Source: Paractinoplanes tereljensis (GTDB lineage: Bacteria > Actinomycetota > Actinomycetes > Mycobacteriales > Micromonosporaceae). Taken from it: 64,000 bases of DNA. Shown here piece by piece: positions 56,079-63,965 of the stretch. A model generated the notes under the pieces. The model was not told the DNA's origin and searched no databases. It worked only from the letters and a program-made list of their open reading frames with translations. The stretch is from positions 62,001 through 126,000 of the forward strand of contig NZ_BOMY01000042.1 of the NCBI RefSeq assembly GCF_016862435.1. The letters run 5' to 3'. How positions within the stretch are numbered: position 1 is the first letter of the stretch; each line of letters begins with the position of its first letter. The position numbers and the translations under genes were made by a program.

Positions 56079-56953
56079 CCGGCCGCCCAGATGTTCTTGA
56101 TCGACGAGCTCAGTTCGTACTCCGGTGCCCAGCCCAGCTCGACCGTGGCCCGGCGGATATCGGCCTGGATCCAGTCCACCGCGGCCGACCGCACCGGGCC
56201 GGCGCCGATCTCCCGGATCGTGCCGGTCCAGCCGGCCTGGGCCGCGAGCGCGCCGACCGCCTCCCGCACGGTGACCGCCCGCCCGCTGCCGGCGTTGTAG
56301 ACCCGGCCGGGCACGCTCGGGGCCAGCACGATGAGCCGCAGCAGCTCGGCGATGTCCCGGACGTCGACGAAGTCCCGGTAGGCGCCGAGCGGACCCAGGG
56401 TGATCTCCGGCGCGCCGGTCTCCAGGGCTTCCCGCAGCCGCCGGGCCGCGCGTCCCAGCACGTTCTCGGCGGGCTGGCCGGCCCCGATCGGGTTGAACAC
56501 CCGCACGGTGACCGCGTCGACCCGGCCCGCCTCGGCGGCCAGCGTGAACAGCCGGGTGCCGGCGAGATGGCTGACCCCGTACGCGCCGACCGGTTCGGTG
56601 CGGTGGTCCTCGGCCACCGACCGGCCGTGCGGGACCACGCCGTACTCCCCGGCCGACCCGAGCCGCACCAGCCGGGCGGCCGGCGCGGCCGCGCTGACCG
56701 CCTCGATCAGCTTGGCGGCCACCAGGGTGTTGGCCCGCACCAGCTCCTCGTCGGTGCCGACCAGGGCGCCGACGCAACTCACCACGACATCCGGGGCGGC
56801 CTCCCGGATCAGCGCGGTCAGGCCGGCCACGTCCCCGCCGATCAGGTCGTGCTGGTCCCGGCCCGGGCAGACCATCTCACCCACCCCGGCCAGCACCGAC
56901 CGCACCCGGCTGCCGATGAACCCGGACGACCCGAAGAGAAGGACCCGGGTCAT
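56075..56953 (-). CDS. NAD-dependent epimerase/reductase with His in place of the catalytic Lys
   Basis: The 292-residue extended SDR has cofactor motif VLLFGSSGFIGSRVRSVLAG, RLGSAGEYGVVPHGR and EPVGAYGVSHLAGTRLF. The usual YxxxK reads YGVSH here, with His in the Lys position, while flanking sequence (AYG.S.LAGT) is normal. Either another residue assists or the protein is not a classical oxidoreductase. The rest (VFNPIGAGQPAENVLG, DFVDVRDIAELLRLI) is typical of nucleotide-sugar enzymes. It overlaps both neighbours by four bases. Confidence 0.82.
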   Translation of the reverse strand: MTRVLLFGSSGFIGSRVRSVLAGVGEMVCPGRDQHDLIGGDVAGLTALIREAAPDVVVSCVGALVGTDEELVRANTLVAAKLIEAVSAAAPAARLVRLGSAGEYGVVPHGRSVAEDHRTEPVGAYGVSHLAGTRLFTLAAEAGRVDAVTVRVFNPIGAGQPAENVLGRAARRLREALETGAPEITLGPLGAYRDFVDVRDIAELLRLIVLAPSVPGRVYNAGSGRAVTVREAVGALAAQAGWTGTIREIGAGPVRSAAVDWIQADIRRATVELGWAPEYELSSSIKNIWAAG

Positions 56954-57678
56954 ACCGGCTCGCCTTCGCGCAGGTGCAGCAGGCGCGGCCCGATCTCGGC
57001 GAAGGTGCGGTTGGCCTCGTCGTAGTCCTCCGGCCGGCCGATGTCGAGCCAGAAGCCGGTGAACGGGTAGGTCGCCGGGTTCTCGCCGCGGGCCAGCAGG
57101 TCGAGAACGAGCTGGTCGAACCCGAACGCGCGGCCGGCCGGGTAGGGCGCGAGGGTGCGGCGGGACATCCCGTACACGCCCATGCTGACCTGGTAGCGCA
57201 GGTCGGGCTTCTCCCGGAAGCCAACGATGTGCGACGCCTCCACGTCCAGCACGCCGAACTCCACCCGGTGGGTGCGCTCGGCGATCGCCACGGTCAGCCC
57301 GCTGCCGGCCAGCGCGTGCTGGTTCAACAGGTCGGCGTAGTTCAGATCGGTGAGCACGTCACCGTTCATCACCAGGAACTCGTCCGGCAGTACGTCCTTG
57401 AGCCCGAACAGCGGCCCGACCGTCGAGAGCGGACGATCCTCCTCGACGTAGTCCACCCGCAGGTTCCACCGTGAGCCGTCGCCCACGAACGCCTTTATCA
57501 GCGGGCCGAGATGGTTGATCGCCAGGGTCACCGAGGTGAACCCGCACGCGGCGAGCTGATCCAGGACGATCTCCAGGATCGCGTGCTTGTCGCCGATGGG
57601 CATGAGCGGCTTGGGCAGCGTGGTGGTGTACGGCCGGAGCCGTACGCCTTTGCCGCCGGCGAGAATGACCGCGTGCAT
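56950..57678 (-). CDS. sugar-1-phosphate nucleotidyltransferase
   Basis: The 242-residue GT-A-like enzyme reads MHAVILAGGKGVRLRPYTTT with LPKPLMPIGDKHAILEIVL (NTP and sugar-phosphate binding), FLVMNGDVLTDLN (metal Asp) and VFGVLDVEASHIVGFREKP-like FGVLDVEASHIVGFREKPDL. It ends after the GFWLDIGRPEDYDEAN segment and has no left-handed helix acetyltransferase domain. The expected reaction is NTP plus hexose-1-phosphate to NDP-sugar. It overlaps the epimerase gene by four bases and follows the membrane protein gene by 28 bases. Confidence 0.9.
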   Translation of the reverse strand: MHAVILAGGKGVRLRPYTTTLPKPLMPIGDKHAILEIVLDQLAACGFTSVTLAINHLGPLIKAFVGDGSRWNLRVDYVEEDRPLSTVGPLFGLKDVLPDEFLVMNGDVLTDLNYADLLNQHALAGSGLTVAIAERTHRVEFGVLDVEASHIVGFREKPDLRYQVSMGVYGMSRRTLAPYPAGRAFGFDQLVLDLLARGENPATYPFTGFWLDIGRPEDYDEANRTFAEIGPRLLHLREGEPV

Positions 57679-57706
57679 AGCAGATCTGCCTCCCCAAGGT
57701 CGTGAT

Positions 57707-59191
57707 CTACCGGTAGTGCCGGACCTGGCCGAGGATCGGCGCCAGGCCCAGCAGGAACAGCCCCAGCAGCAGAACGGTGCTGCCGAGGTAGAGCGCCGTA
57801 TCGGTCAGCGGAGCGGCCGACCGGCCGAACAGTGGTGCGGCGCCGAGCCCGGCGCCGACGCCGACGTGCACCGCCAGGGCGGCGGCGATGGACAGGCAGA
57901 GCCGGCCGAACCGCTCGAACCCGGCCAGCAGGAACGCGGAGTAGTAGGCGCCGCCGAGGACGACGTGCGCGGCGGTCATCAGGGCGGCCGGCCCGCTCAG
58001 CTCACCGGCGCCGGCCAGTACGGCCAGCAGCGCCAGGCCCAGCAGCGCGGTCGCCGCGAGGCAGCCGACGGTCTCCCGGCCCACCAGGGCCCACATCCGG
58101 CGGCCGAAGTCGGCCGGGGTGAAGCTGTTCCGGGTGAGCCGGATCGCCGCGCCGCGGAACCGCTCGGCGCGCCACTCGACGAAGCCCATCGCGAGCATCA
58201 GCGGCGCCACCGCCACCGCCACGTCGAGCCGGGTCAGCAGGTAGGGTGCCTCGGCGTGCAGCAGCAGCGCCGCCGAGCACAGGCCGTAGGCGGTGACCCC
58301 GGCCAGGCCCTCCCGCGACGGGCGGGTGGCCGGCTCACCGTCGGCGCCGTGCCCGCGCGTCGCCCGCAGCGCGACGGCATAGCAGCCGAGGAGGCCGGCC
58401 ACCGCGGTGAGCAGCCCGATCGGCCGCAGCGCGGGGCCGGTCACCAGGAAGGCGCCGCCGGCCAGGACCGCGGGCGCCATGATCAGCGCCTGGATCCCCT
58501 CCCGGCGGTAGAACATCAGCACGGTGGCGGCCAGCTGGTAGGTCAGCTGACCGGCGGCCAGCACGGCCAGGCCCCAGCCACCGCCGGCCACCACCATCAC
58601 CGCCGTCCCGACGGCCGCGCCCAGCGCGGGAGCGAGCAGCGCGGCGAGGCGCAGCAGGCGGGCGGCGGCCCCCGGCCGGCCCGCGCCGAGCAGCTGATAG
58701 GCGGCGTACGCCACGGTGCCCGCGGCCATCCAGCCGACGCCGCCCGCCACTACCAGGGCCAGCACCACCGAGCGGTGCCCGAGCACGCCGAGCACCGCCG
58801 GGAAGACGGCGGCCGGCAGCATGTAGAGCGGCCCGTGGGCGATCAGCCGCAGGCTCCCGCGCCAGGTGCCCCCGTCCTCCTCCGGTTCGGCAATTGCCTC
58901 GGCCGGCGGGCCCAGCCGCTGGAAGACCTCGGCGGCCAGCATGAACACGTCGGAGAAGCCGTACTCGACCCGGGCGATGCGGTCGGTGCAGCCGTCCGCC
59001 TCGAGCGCGGCCGCCACCTGCAGGGCGTCGACCGCCCGGGCCACCGTGGGGCGGATCCGGTCGACCAACTCGTCGAGCGGGTCGGTGGAGACCCGGGGAA
59101 GCACCACGTCATGGGTGGGCGGGCCCTGAATCGGCGGGCCCTGGGTGGGCGGCGCGGTGGCCTGAACGGCCGGTCTCAGGCGTACGGTCAT
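57707..59191 (-). CDS. polytopic membrane protein of the exopolysaccharide operon (PelG-like position)
   Basis: The protein has 494 residues. A soluble N-terminal part of about 110 residues (DPLDELVDRIRPTVARAVDA, ADGCTDRIARVEYGFSDVFM) is followed by about twelve hydrophobic segments. It has no ATPase or glycosyltransferase motif. In pel clusters the gene next to pelF encodes PelG, a polytopic flippase-like protein; this gene is directly coupled (ATGA) to the PelF-like gene and has comparable size, so an export role is the best guess. Sequence alone does not prove PelG homology. Confidence 0.68.
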   Translation of the reverse strand: MTVRLRPAVQATAPPTQGPPIQGPPTHDVVLPRVSTDPLDELVDRIRPTVARAVDALQVAAALEADGCTDRIARVEYGFSDVFMLAAEVFQRLGPPAEAIAEPEEDGGTWRGSLRLIAHGPLYMLPAAVFPAVLGVLGHRSVVLALVVAGGVGWMAAGTVAYAAYQLLGAGRPGAAARLLRLAALLAPALGAAVGTAVMVVAGGGWGLAVLAAGQLTYQLAATVLMFYRREGIQALIMAPAVLAGGAFLVTGPALRPIGLLTAVAGLLGCYAVALRATRGHGADGEPATRPSREGLAGVTAYGLCSAALLLHAEAPYLLTRLDVAVAVAPLMLAMGFVEWRAERFRGAAIRLTRNSFTPADFGRRMWALVGRETVGCLAATALLGLALLAVLAGAGELSGPAALMTAAHVVLGGAYYSAFLLAGFERFGRLCLSIAAALAVHVGVGAGLGAAPLFGRSAAPLTDTALYLGSTVLLLGLFLLGLAPILGQVRHYR

Positions 59192-60669
59192 GCGGCACCG
59201 CGCAGGTGGCGGGCCGGCTCGGACTGCTCCAGCGGGGTGGCCAGGCCCTCGTAGACGTTGCGGTACATCTGCAGCGACTGGCTGAGCGTGAAATGTTCGA
59301 GGACCCGGGCCCGGGCGGCCGCGCCGAGCCGGTGCCGCAGCTCGTCGTCTTTCAGCAGCCGCACGCAGGCCTCGGCCACCGCGGCGTGGTCGCGGGGCGC
59401 CACCACGATCCCGGTGTCCCCGACCGCCTCGGAGACGCCGCCGACGTTGGTGCAGACCGTCGGCCGCCCGCACGCCATGGCCTCCACCACGGTGTACGGG
59501 AAGCCCTCGGAGATGCTGGTGAGCGCGACGATGCTGCCCGCGTGGTAGGCGTCGACGGCGTTGCCGATCCGGCCCTCCAGCACCGCCGCGCCGGTCAGCC
59601 CGAGATCGCCGATGAGCTTCTCGCACGACTCGTGGTAGAGCCGGTTGACCGCCGGGGTGCCGCCGAAGATACGCAGCCGGGCGGCCGGGATCTGCCGCCG
59701 CACCTCGGCGAACGCCCGGATCAGCGTGTGCAGGTCCTTGAGCGGGTCGACCCGGCCCATGAACGCGATGGTCGGCACGTCCGGCTCGGAGGTGGCGGCC
59801 GGGAAGTCGGCCGGCTCCACCCCGTTGTACATGGTCCACATCCGCTCCGGGTCGGCGCCGTTGTGCAGCTGCCAGCGGCGGTTGTAGGCGGAGTGCGGCG
59901 CGAGCACGTCGGTGATCAGGTAGGCGGCCCCGGCCAGCGACCGGAAGAAGCTCAGGGCCAGCACCCGAACCGCGTGCGAGGCGTCGTCGGTCAGGTAGGC
60001 GATGTAGCGCTCGCGCAGGTAGATGCCGTGCTCGCTCATCACCAGCGGGGTGCCGTGCCGCCACTTCGCGGTCATCGCCGGCAGCGTGGACAGGCCGTTC
60101 ATCGAGCAGTGCACGATGTCGGCCTCGACCACCGGCGCGCTCAGCGGCCGGAGCATGTGCTCGATCAGCCAGCCCGCCTGGATCGCGTCGGCCACCGTGG
60201 GGGCCGGCCCGTTCTGGTCGACGCGCAGGTCCCGCCACGCGTCCAGGGTCATCGCCACCGCCTGGTTGGACAGCAGCGCCGCGCTCAGGTCGCCGCCCGA
60301 CGCCGCGTACTCGTAGAGGCCGCGCAGCGACAGCAGGAACAGGTTGCGGTTGGTGGCCGCCTGCTCGGAGCCACCGGCGTCGAGCGGGGTGATCAGGGCC
60401 TGCAGGAAGATCTGGTAGGACTCGGCGAAGGCCGCGCCGGGGCGGCCGGCCCCCAGTCCGGGGCGGCCGCGACCGCCCCAGAGCGGGATCGAGTGGATGC
60501 CGTCCAGATTGGCCGGCGGGGCGAAGACGGGTTTCTCGGCGCCGTCCACGGTGAGGGCGACGACCTGCCAGCGATAGTCGGGAATACCGCGGATGAGCTG
60601 CTCACACCAGATGCTCACACCGCCCATCGCGTACGGGTAGGTCCCCTCCGACACCAGTGCTACGCGCAC
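59188..60669 (-). CDS. PelF-like GT4 family glycosyltransferase
   Basis: The 493-residue cytoplasmic glycosyltransferase begins MRVALVSEGTYPYAMGGVSI-WCEQLI (start GTG), the hallmark of PelF/DUF3492 proteins. The C-terminal GT-B domain shows PTIAFMGRVDPLKDLHTLIR, AFAEVRRQIPAARLRIFGGT, the donor-binding SISEGFPYTVVEAMACGRPT and VCTNVGGVSEAVGDTG, with the E(x7)E nucleotide-sugar motif. PelF polymerises N-acetylgalactosamine/glucosamine from UDP-sugars. It follows the deacetylase gene by 27 bases and overlaps the membrane protein gene. Confidence 0.86.
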   Translation of the reverse strand: MRVALVSEGTYPYAMGGVSIWCEQLIRGIPDYRWQVVALTVDGAEKPVFAPPANLDGIHSIPLWGGRGRPGLGAGRPGAAFAESYQIFLQALITPLDAGGSEQAATNRNLFLLSLRGLYEYAASGGDLSAALLSNQAVAMTLDAWRDLRVDQNGPAPTVADAIQAGWLIEHMLRPLSAPVVEADIVHCSMNGLSTLPAMTAKWRHGTPLVMSEHGIYLRERYIAYLTDDASHAVRVLALSFFRSLAGAAYLITDVLAPHSAYNRRWQLHNGADPERMWTMYNGVEPADFPAATSEPDVPTIAFMGRVDPLKDLHTLIRAFAEVRRQIPAARLRIFGGTPAVNRLYHESCEKLIGDLGLTGAAVLEGRIGNAVDAYHAGSIVALTSISEGFPYTVVEAMACGRPTVCTNVGGVSEAVGDTGIVVAPRDHAAVAEACVRLLKDDELRHRLGAAARARVLEHFTLSQSLQMYRNVYEGLATPLEQSEPARHLRGAA

Positions 60670-60696
60670 GGGATCCGCCTTCGCCCCGTCGCCGGG

Positions 60697-62811
60697 TCAG
60701 GCCCGCGGAGCCGCGGTCAGCGTGACGGCCGTACTCGCCGCGAGGGCGACGGGCGCGGTGACGTCATTGCCGTACGTGCGGGAGGTCGCCGTCTGGACGC
60801 CGCCGATCTCCACCGTCCCGGCCAGCGGCGAGGTCACCGTGACCGTGCCGGCCGAGCGGTCGTACACCGCGTCCACACCCGCGCCGAGCTGGGCGAAGTG
60901 CGCGTTGCGCTCGGCGGTGTAGGCACCCACCTCGGACGGCGGCAGGTTGAGCAGCGGGGCCGAGTAGTACGCCGCGTACTTGCTCACCACCGCCTCCGTC
61001 CAGTCGCTGAGCAGGGTGTTGCCCGAGCCGTAGTCGTTGGTGTTGGCGATGTGGAAGGTGTGCGTGCCGATCGAGCCCTGCACCACGTGCTGCAGCCCGA
61101 TGCCGGCCTCGTAGTCGACGATCTGGGCGTACGTGCGGTTGGTCGGCCAGTACGGGAACCGGCCGTTCGGGCCGTAGAAGGAGTTGTAGAACGCGGTCTC
61201 CTCGTCCGGCGTGGTGACGAAGTAGGCGATGTTGGTCGGCCAGCCCGGCACCACCGACAGGCTCGGCTCCAGCGGGTGCACCAGGTTGCCGTTGAAGTGG
61301 GCCGGCACCTGGCTGGCGAACGACATGTTGCCCTGCAGGTATTTCACGCCGAGGTCCTTGGCCGCCTGCAGCAGGTTGGGGTTCGAGCCGGCCAGGCCGT
61401 GGTCGACCGGCACGCCGGTGTCGTCGTTCGGGTCGTCGGTGTAGACGCCCAGACCCGAGTACTCCGGCGTCTTGAGCACGTCGTCGGCCGGGGTGAGCCC
61501 GATCGCCTGACCCGCGCTGCGGTTGGTGGCGATCTCGCCGTACGTGGTGTTGTAGTCGGTGAAGTTCAGCTCGGGGTGGTTGAGCGTGTGGTTGACCCAC
61601 CGGAAGTGCGAGGCGAGGCACTTGGTGGTGGCGGTGAGCTCGGTGGCGCCGCCGTTCGGGCTGCACGTGTTGCCGGCGAACGGGTCGATGTCGGCGCCGT
61701 TGTAGGCCAGGTTGAAGGTGAAGCCGGCGGCCTGCGGGTAGGCCGTACGCAAGGCGATCTGCTCGTTGTCGAGGTTTACCGCGTCGTGCGCGGTGACCTG
61801 CCAGCCCGGGTCGTACTCGACGTGGCCGTCCGGGTAGTAGTGGTCGGCGGTGTTGAACCAGTCGTCGACGTCGACGCCCAGGTAGTGCCGCTGCTCGCCC
61901 AGGTAGAGGCCCTTGGTGGCCCACCGGATGAGGCCGTAGACCAGCAGGTCGGACTGCAACAGGTACTGGTTCGAGGTGAAGGTCAGCGCGAGCCGCTCGC
62001 GCCCGTCGGTGGACGTGGTCCGCACGCCGAGCACGTTGGTGCCGTCGGTCAGCGTGGCGTCGGCCGCGCAGCCGGAGGCGATGCTGGTCTTGTAGACGTA
62101 CGACTGCTGCAGCCCGATGGTGGCGGCCGGCTTGAGGTAGTCGAACACGCCGGCGCCGGCCGTGGTCAGCGACACGTTCAGCGGGGTGTCACCCACCGAC
62201 ACCTCACCGGCCGAGCGCAGGCAGTAATCCTCGGGCCAGGTGCCGTAACTGGTGTAGAGCGCGGCCTGCCGGACCCCGAAGTTGCGTTCGTAGGCCCAGA
62301 GGATGTTCCACTCCGCGCTGTCCAGCCCGTTGAGGTACGTGCTGCCGGAGGCGTACACCTGCATGCTGTTGGTCAGCAGGATCGCGTTGTACTTCCCGGT
62401 GCCGTCGGCGCGCACCAGGGTGTCGGTGGTGATCGTGGTGGTGGCGTCGTAGAGGACGTCGTAACCGGCGCCGAGCCGGTCCAGGGTCGCCTTCCAGGTG
62501 GCCACCCCGAAGTCGTCGGTGTTGGTGGCCACGATCAACGCCCGCAGGGCGACGCGGTCGTTGGCGCCGGCCAGCGCCGCGGTCTTGGCCGCGGTGACCG
62601 CGACCTTCCCGGTACGGCGTGGCAGCGGGGCGGGTGCGGTCACCTTCGGCGCGGCCACCGCGCCCTGGCCGGGCACCTGCGGCGGGGCGGCGACACGCGG
62701 TCCGGGCTGGGCGTTCGCGGGTACCGGCAGGGCGGCAACGAGGGCGCCGGTGGCGAAAGCGGCGAGGATGGTGCGTACCGCTCGGCGGCGCGCGGGACGA
62801 GCAGGAGCCAT
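60697..62811 (-). CDS. secreted polysaccharide deacetylase, CE18/Agd3-like
   Basis: The 704-residue secreted protein has a basic signal peptide (RRRAVRTILAAFATGALVAA, cleavage near ANA-Q) and a long N-terminal domain (about 60-320). A NodB-like catalytic region follows: YLGVDVDDWFNTADHYYPDG (metal-binding Asp pair), TFNLAYNGADIDPFAG and SHFRWVNHTLNHPELNFTDY (His-x3-His). These features resemble Agd3, the fungal galactosaminogalactan deacetylase that founded CE18, rather than PelA or PgaB. It would remove acetyl groups from GalNAc residues outside the cell. The start (ATG 62811) follows GGAGG. It is the first gene of the operon. Confidence 0.8.
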   Translation of the reverse strand: MAPARPARRRAVRTILAAFATGALVAALPVPANAQPGPRVAAPPQVPGQGAVAAPKVTAPAPLPRRTGKVAVTAAKTAALAGANDRVALRALIVATNTDDFGVATWKATLDRLGAGYDVLYDATTTITTDTLVRADGTGKYNAILLTNSMQVYASGSTYLNGLDSAEWNILWAYERNFGVRQAALYTSYGTWPEDYCLRSAGEVSVGDTPLNVSLTTAGAGVFDYLKPAATIGLQQSYVYKTSIASGCAADATLTDGTNVLGVRTTSTDGRERLALTFTSNQYLLQSDLLVYGLIRWATKGLYLGEQRHYLGVDVDDWFNTADHYYPDGHVEYDPGWQVTAHDAVNLDNEQIALRTAYPQAAGFTFNLAYNGADIDPFAGNTCSPNGGATELTATTKCLASHFRWVNHTLNHPELNFTDYNTTYGEIATNRSAGQAIGLTPADDVLKTPEYSGLGVYTDDPNDDTGVPVDHGLAGSNPNLLQAAKDLGVKYLQGNMSFASQVPAHFNGNLVHPLEPSLSVVPGWPTNIAYFVTTPDEETAFYNSFYGPNGRFPYWPTNRTYAQIVDYEAGIGLQHVVQGSIGTHTFHIANTNDYGSGNTLLSDWTEAVVSKYAAYYSAPLLNLPPSEVGAYTAERNAHFAQLGAGVDAVYDRSAGTVTVTSPLAGTVEIGGVQTATSRTYGNDVTAPVALAASTAVTLTAAPRA

Positions 62812-63075
62812 CAGGCAACCTCCACGGCTGAGGACGGAGGGATCTTTGAAAAGCTGGCCGACGGCGAGTCTAAGCAAAACTTAAGGTTCTGATCCGCCCT
62901 CGCTAATGTCTCCAGGTTGACCACGCATTCAATTGACACGCATTGATCACAGTGATAGCGGACCATATTACGAGGCAGTGATCTCCGGCCCGACTAGCGA
63001 GTTTGCGGCCGCCTCGGTAATACGCCGTTCACATTCACTAGCGTCACTGCAACGGCCAGCTGCGGGCGATCGTCC

Positions 63076-63093
63076 ACATTGGTCGACCAATGT
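63076..63093. promoter_or_regulatory. perfect 18-base palindrome in the intergenic region
   Basis: ACATTGGTC and GACCAATGT abut with perfect symmetry. The position, about 265 bases upstream of the exopolysaccharide operon and 325 bases upstream of the DeoR gene, fits an operator for a dimeric regulator, possibly of the exopolysaccharide operon. The regulator is unknown. Confidence 0.5.
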
Positions 63094-63364
63094 CCGGATT
63101 CTAGGCATCTGCGTGGATCAACGCAGCTCGGGAAACCGTCCTAGATGGATGGTGATGAGACGCCCGGCCCATCATCCCGCCCGGATGATGCGCGAAACCG
63201 GCGGCCTGCCGCGCATTTCCGGCCACCCCGCACCGCCCGTCGCGTTACCCGCCGGAAATCCGCACCGGGCCGCCCGCAGCCACCCACTGCAAATTACCCA
63301 CGGGTATTTGCAGGCGTGGATATCGGCCGCGCCGGGACCGCCGGGCGGCGAGCCGGGGCCGCAA

Positions 63365-63405
63365 GTGATCTTCAGCGCTTACCGCGGTAAGCCATTCGAG
63401 ATCAC
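63365..63405. promoter_or_regulatory. nested palindromic operator just upstream of the DeoR gene
   Basis: A perfect 16-base palindrome GCTTACCGCGGTAAGC (63377-63392) is flanked by a second inverted repeat GTGATC (63365-63370) / GATCAC (63400-63405). The structure ends 13 bases before the DeoR ATG, where an autoregulatory site is expected. There is no ribosome-binding site between it and the ATG. Confidence 0.55.
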
Positions 63406-63418
63406 GTAGCCTCACGAC

Positions 63419-63835
63419 ATGGCCGAGAATCTCGCCACCGCTTCGTACAACCGCCGCCACGATCTGCTGCAGCGGTTGCGAACCGACGGCCGGCTCGACG
63501 TCTCGGCAATTGCCGAGGAGGTCGGAATCTCCCGGGAAACCCTGCGGCGGGATCTGCGCAAGCTGGAAAGCCAGGGTTTGCTGCGACGCAGTTACGGGGT
63601 CGCCTATCCGGTCGAGAGCGGCGCCTACGAAAGCGAGCTCTCGGCCCGGGTCGACAGCAACGTCGAGGAGAAGATGCGGATCGCGACCGCCGCGATCTCG
63701 CACCTGGGCGCGGCCCAGAACGTGTTCATCGACGAGGGCTTCACCACCCAGCTGATCGCCCAGCACCTGCCGGAGAGTGAGCACTTCACGGTGATCACCC
63801 CGTCGCTGCCGATCGCCGCCCTGCACTGGGCGTGA
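63419..63835 (+). pseudogene. C-terminally truncated DeoR/GlpR-family regulator
   Basis: The remaining 138 residues contain an intact DeoR winged helix (YNRRHDLLQRLRTDGRLDVS, AIAEEVGISRETLRRDLRKL, ESQGLLRRSYGVAYPVESGA) and the start of the sugar-phosphate-binding domain (FIDEGFTTQLIAQHLPESEH, FTVITPSLPIAAL). The frame then stops after HWA, where intact DeoR proteins (about 250 residues) continue for over 100 residues. A +1 shift gives only about 25 more codons of unconvincing sequence, so this looks like a truncation. DNA binding might persist without ligand response. Confidence 0.7.
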
Positions 63836-63965
63836 GCTCGCGCCCGGCATGGCCCGGGTGTTCACCGAGGCCGACATCCGGCTTTCTGCATTGTTGCCGC
63901 GCTGTTTCTAATTGTCTTACCGATCCGGGCTCGATGCGGACGGAATCCGAGGGAGGCAGCACGCG
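63836..63965. other. short intergenic stretch after the truncated regulator
   Basis: These 130 bases hold no gene. They include AT-richer sequence (63883-63920) that may carry a promoter for the next gene, and GGGAGG at 63951-63956. They may contain decayed remnants of the DeoR C-terminus, but I could not recognise any. Confidence 0.45.

Larger units (their letters stand above)
62812..63418. other. long palindrome-rich intergenic region
   Basis: These 607 bases separate the divergent deacetylase and DeoR genes and are less GC-rich near 62870-63000. I see no credible gene: an open frame at 62933-63409 has no ribosome-binding site and poor codon bias. Structures seen are the perfect palindrome at 63076-63093, hairpin CATCATCC/GGATGATG (63170-63190), the imperfect palindrome CTGCAAATTACCC/GGGTATTTGCAG (63287-63313), and the nested operator before the DeoR gene. 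A TTGACA at about 62933 has no good -10 partner. Confidence 0.6.

Noticed and set aside
59206-62892. A 1228-codon open frame on the plus strand
   Set aside because: It is antisense to the PelF-like and deacetylase genes; composition is Arg/Gly/Val-rich without domains.
62933-63409. Possible 158-residue gene in the long intergenic region
   Set aside because: No ribosome-binding site, poor codon bias, no domain, and it contains several palindromes.
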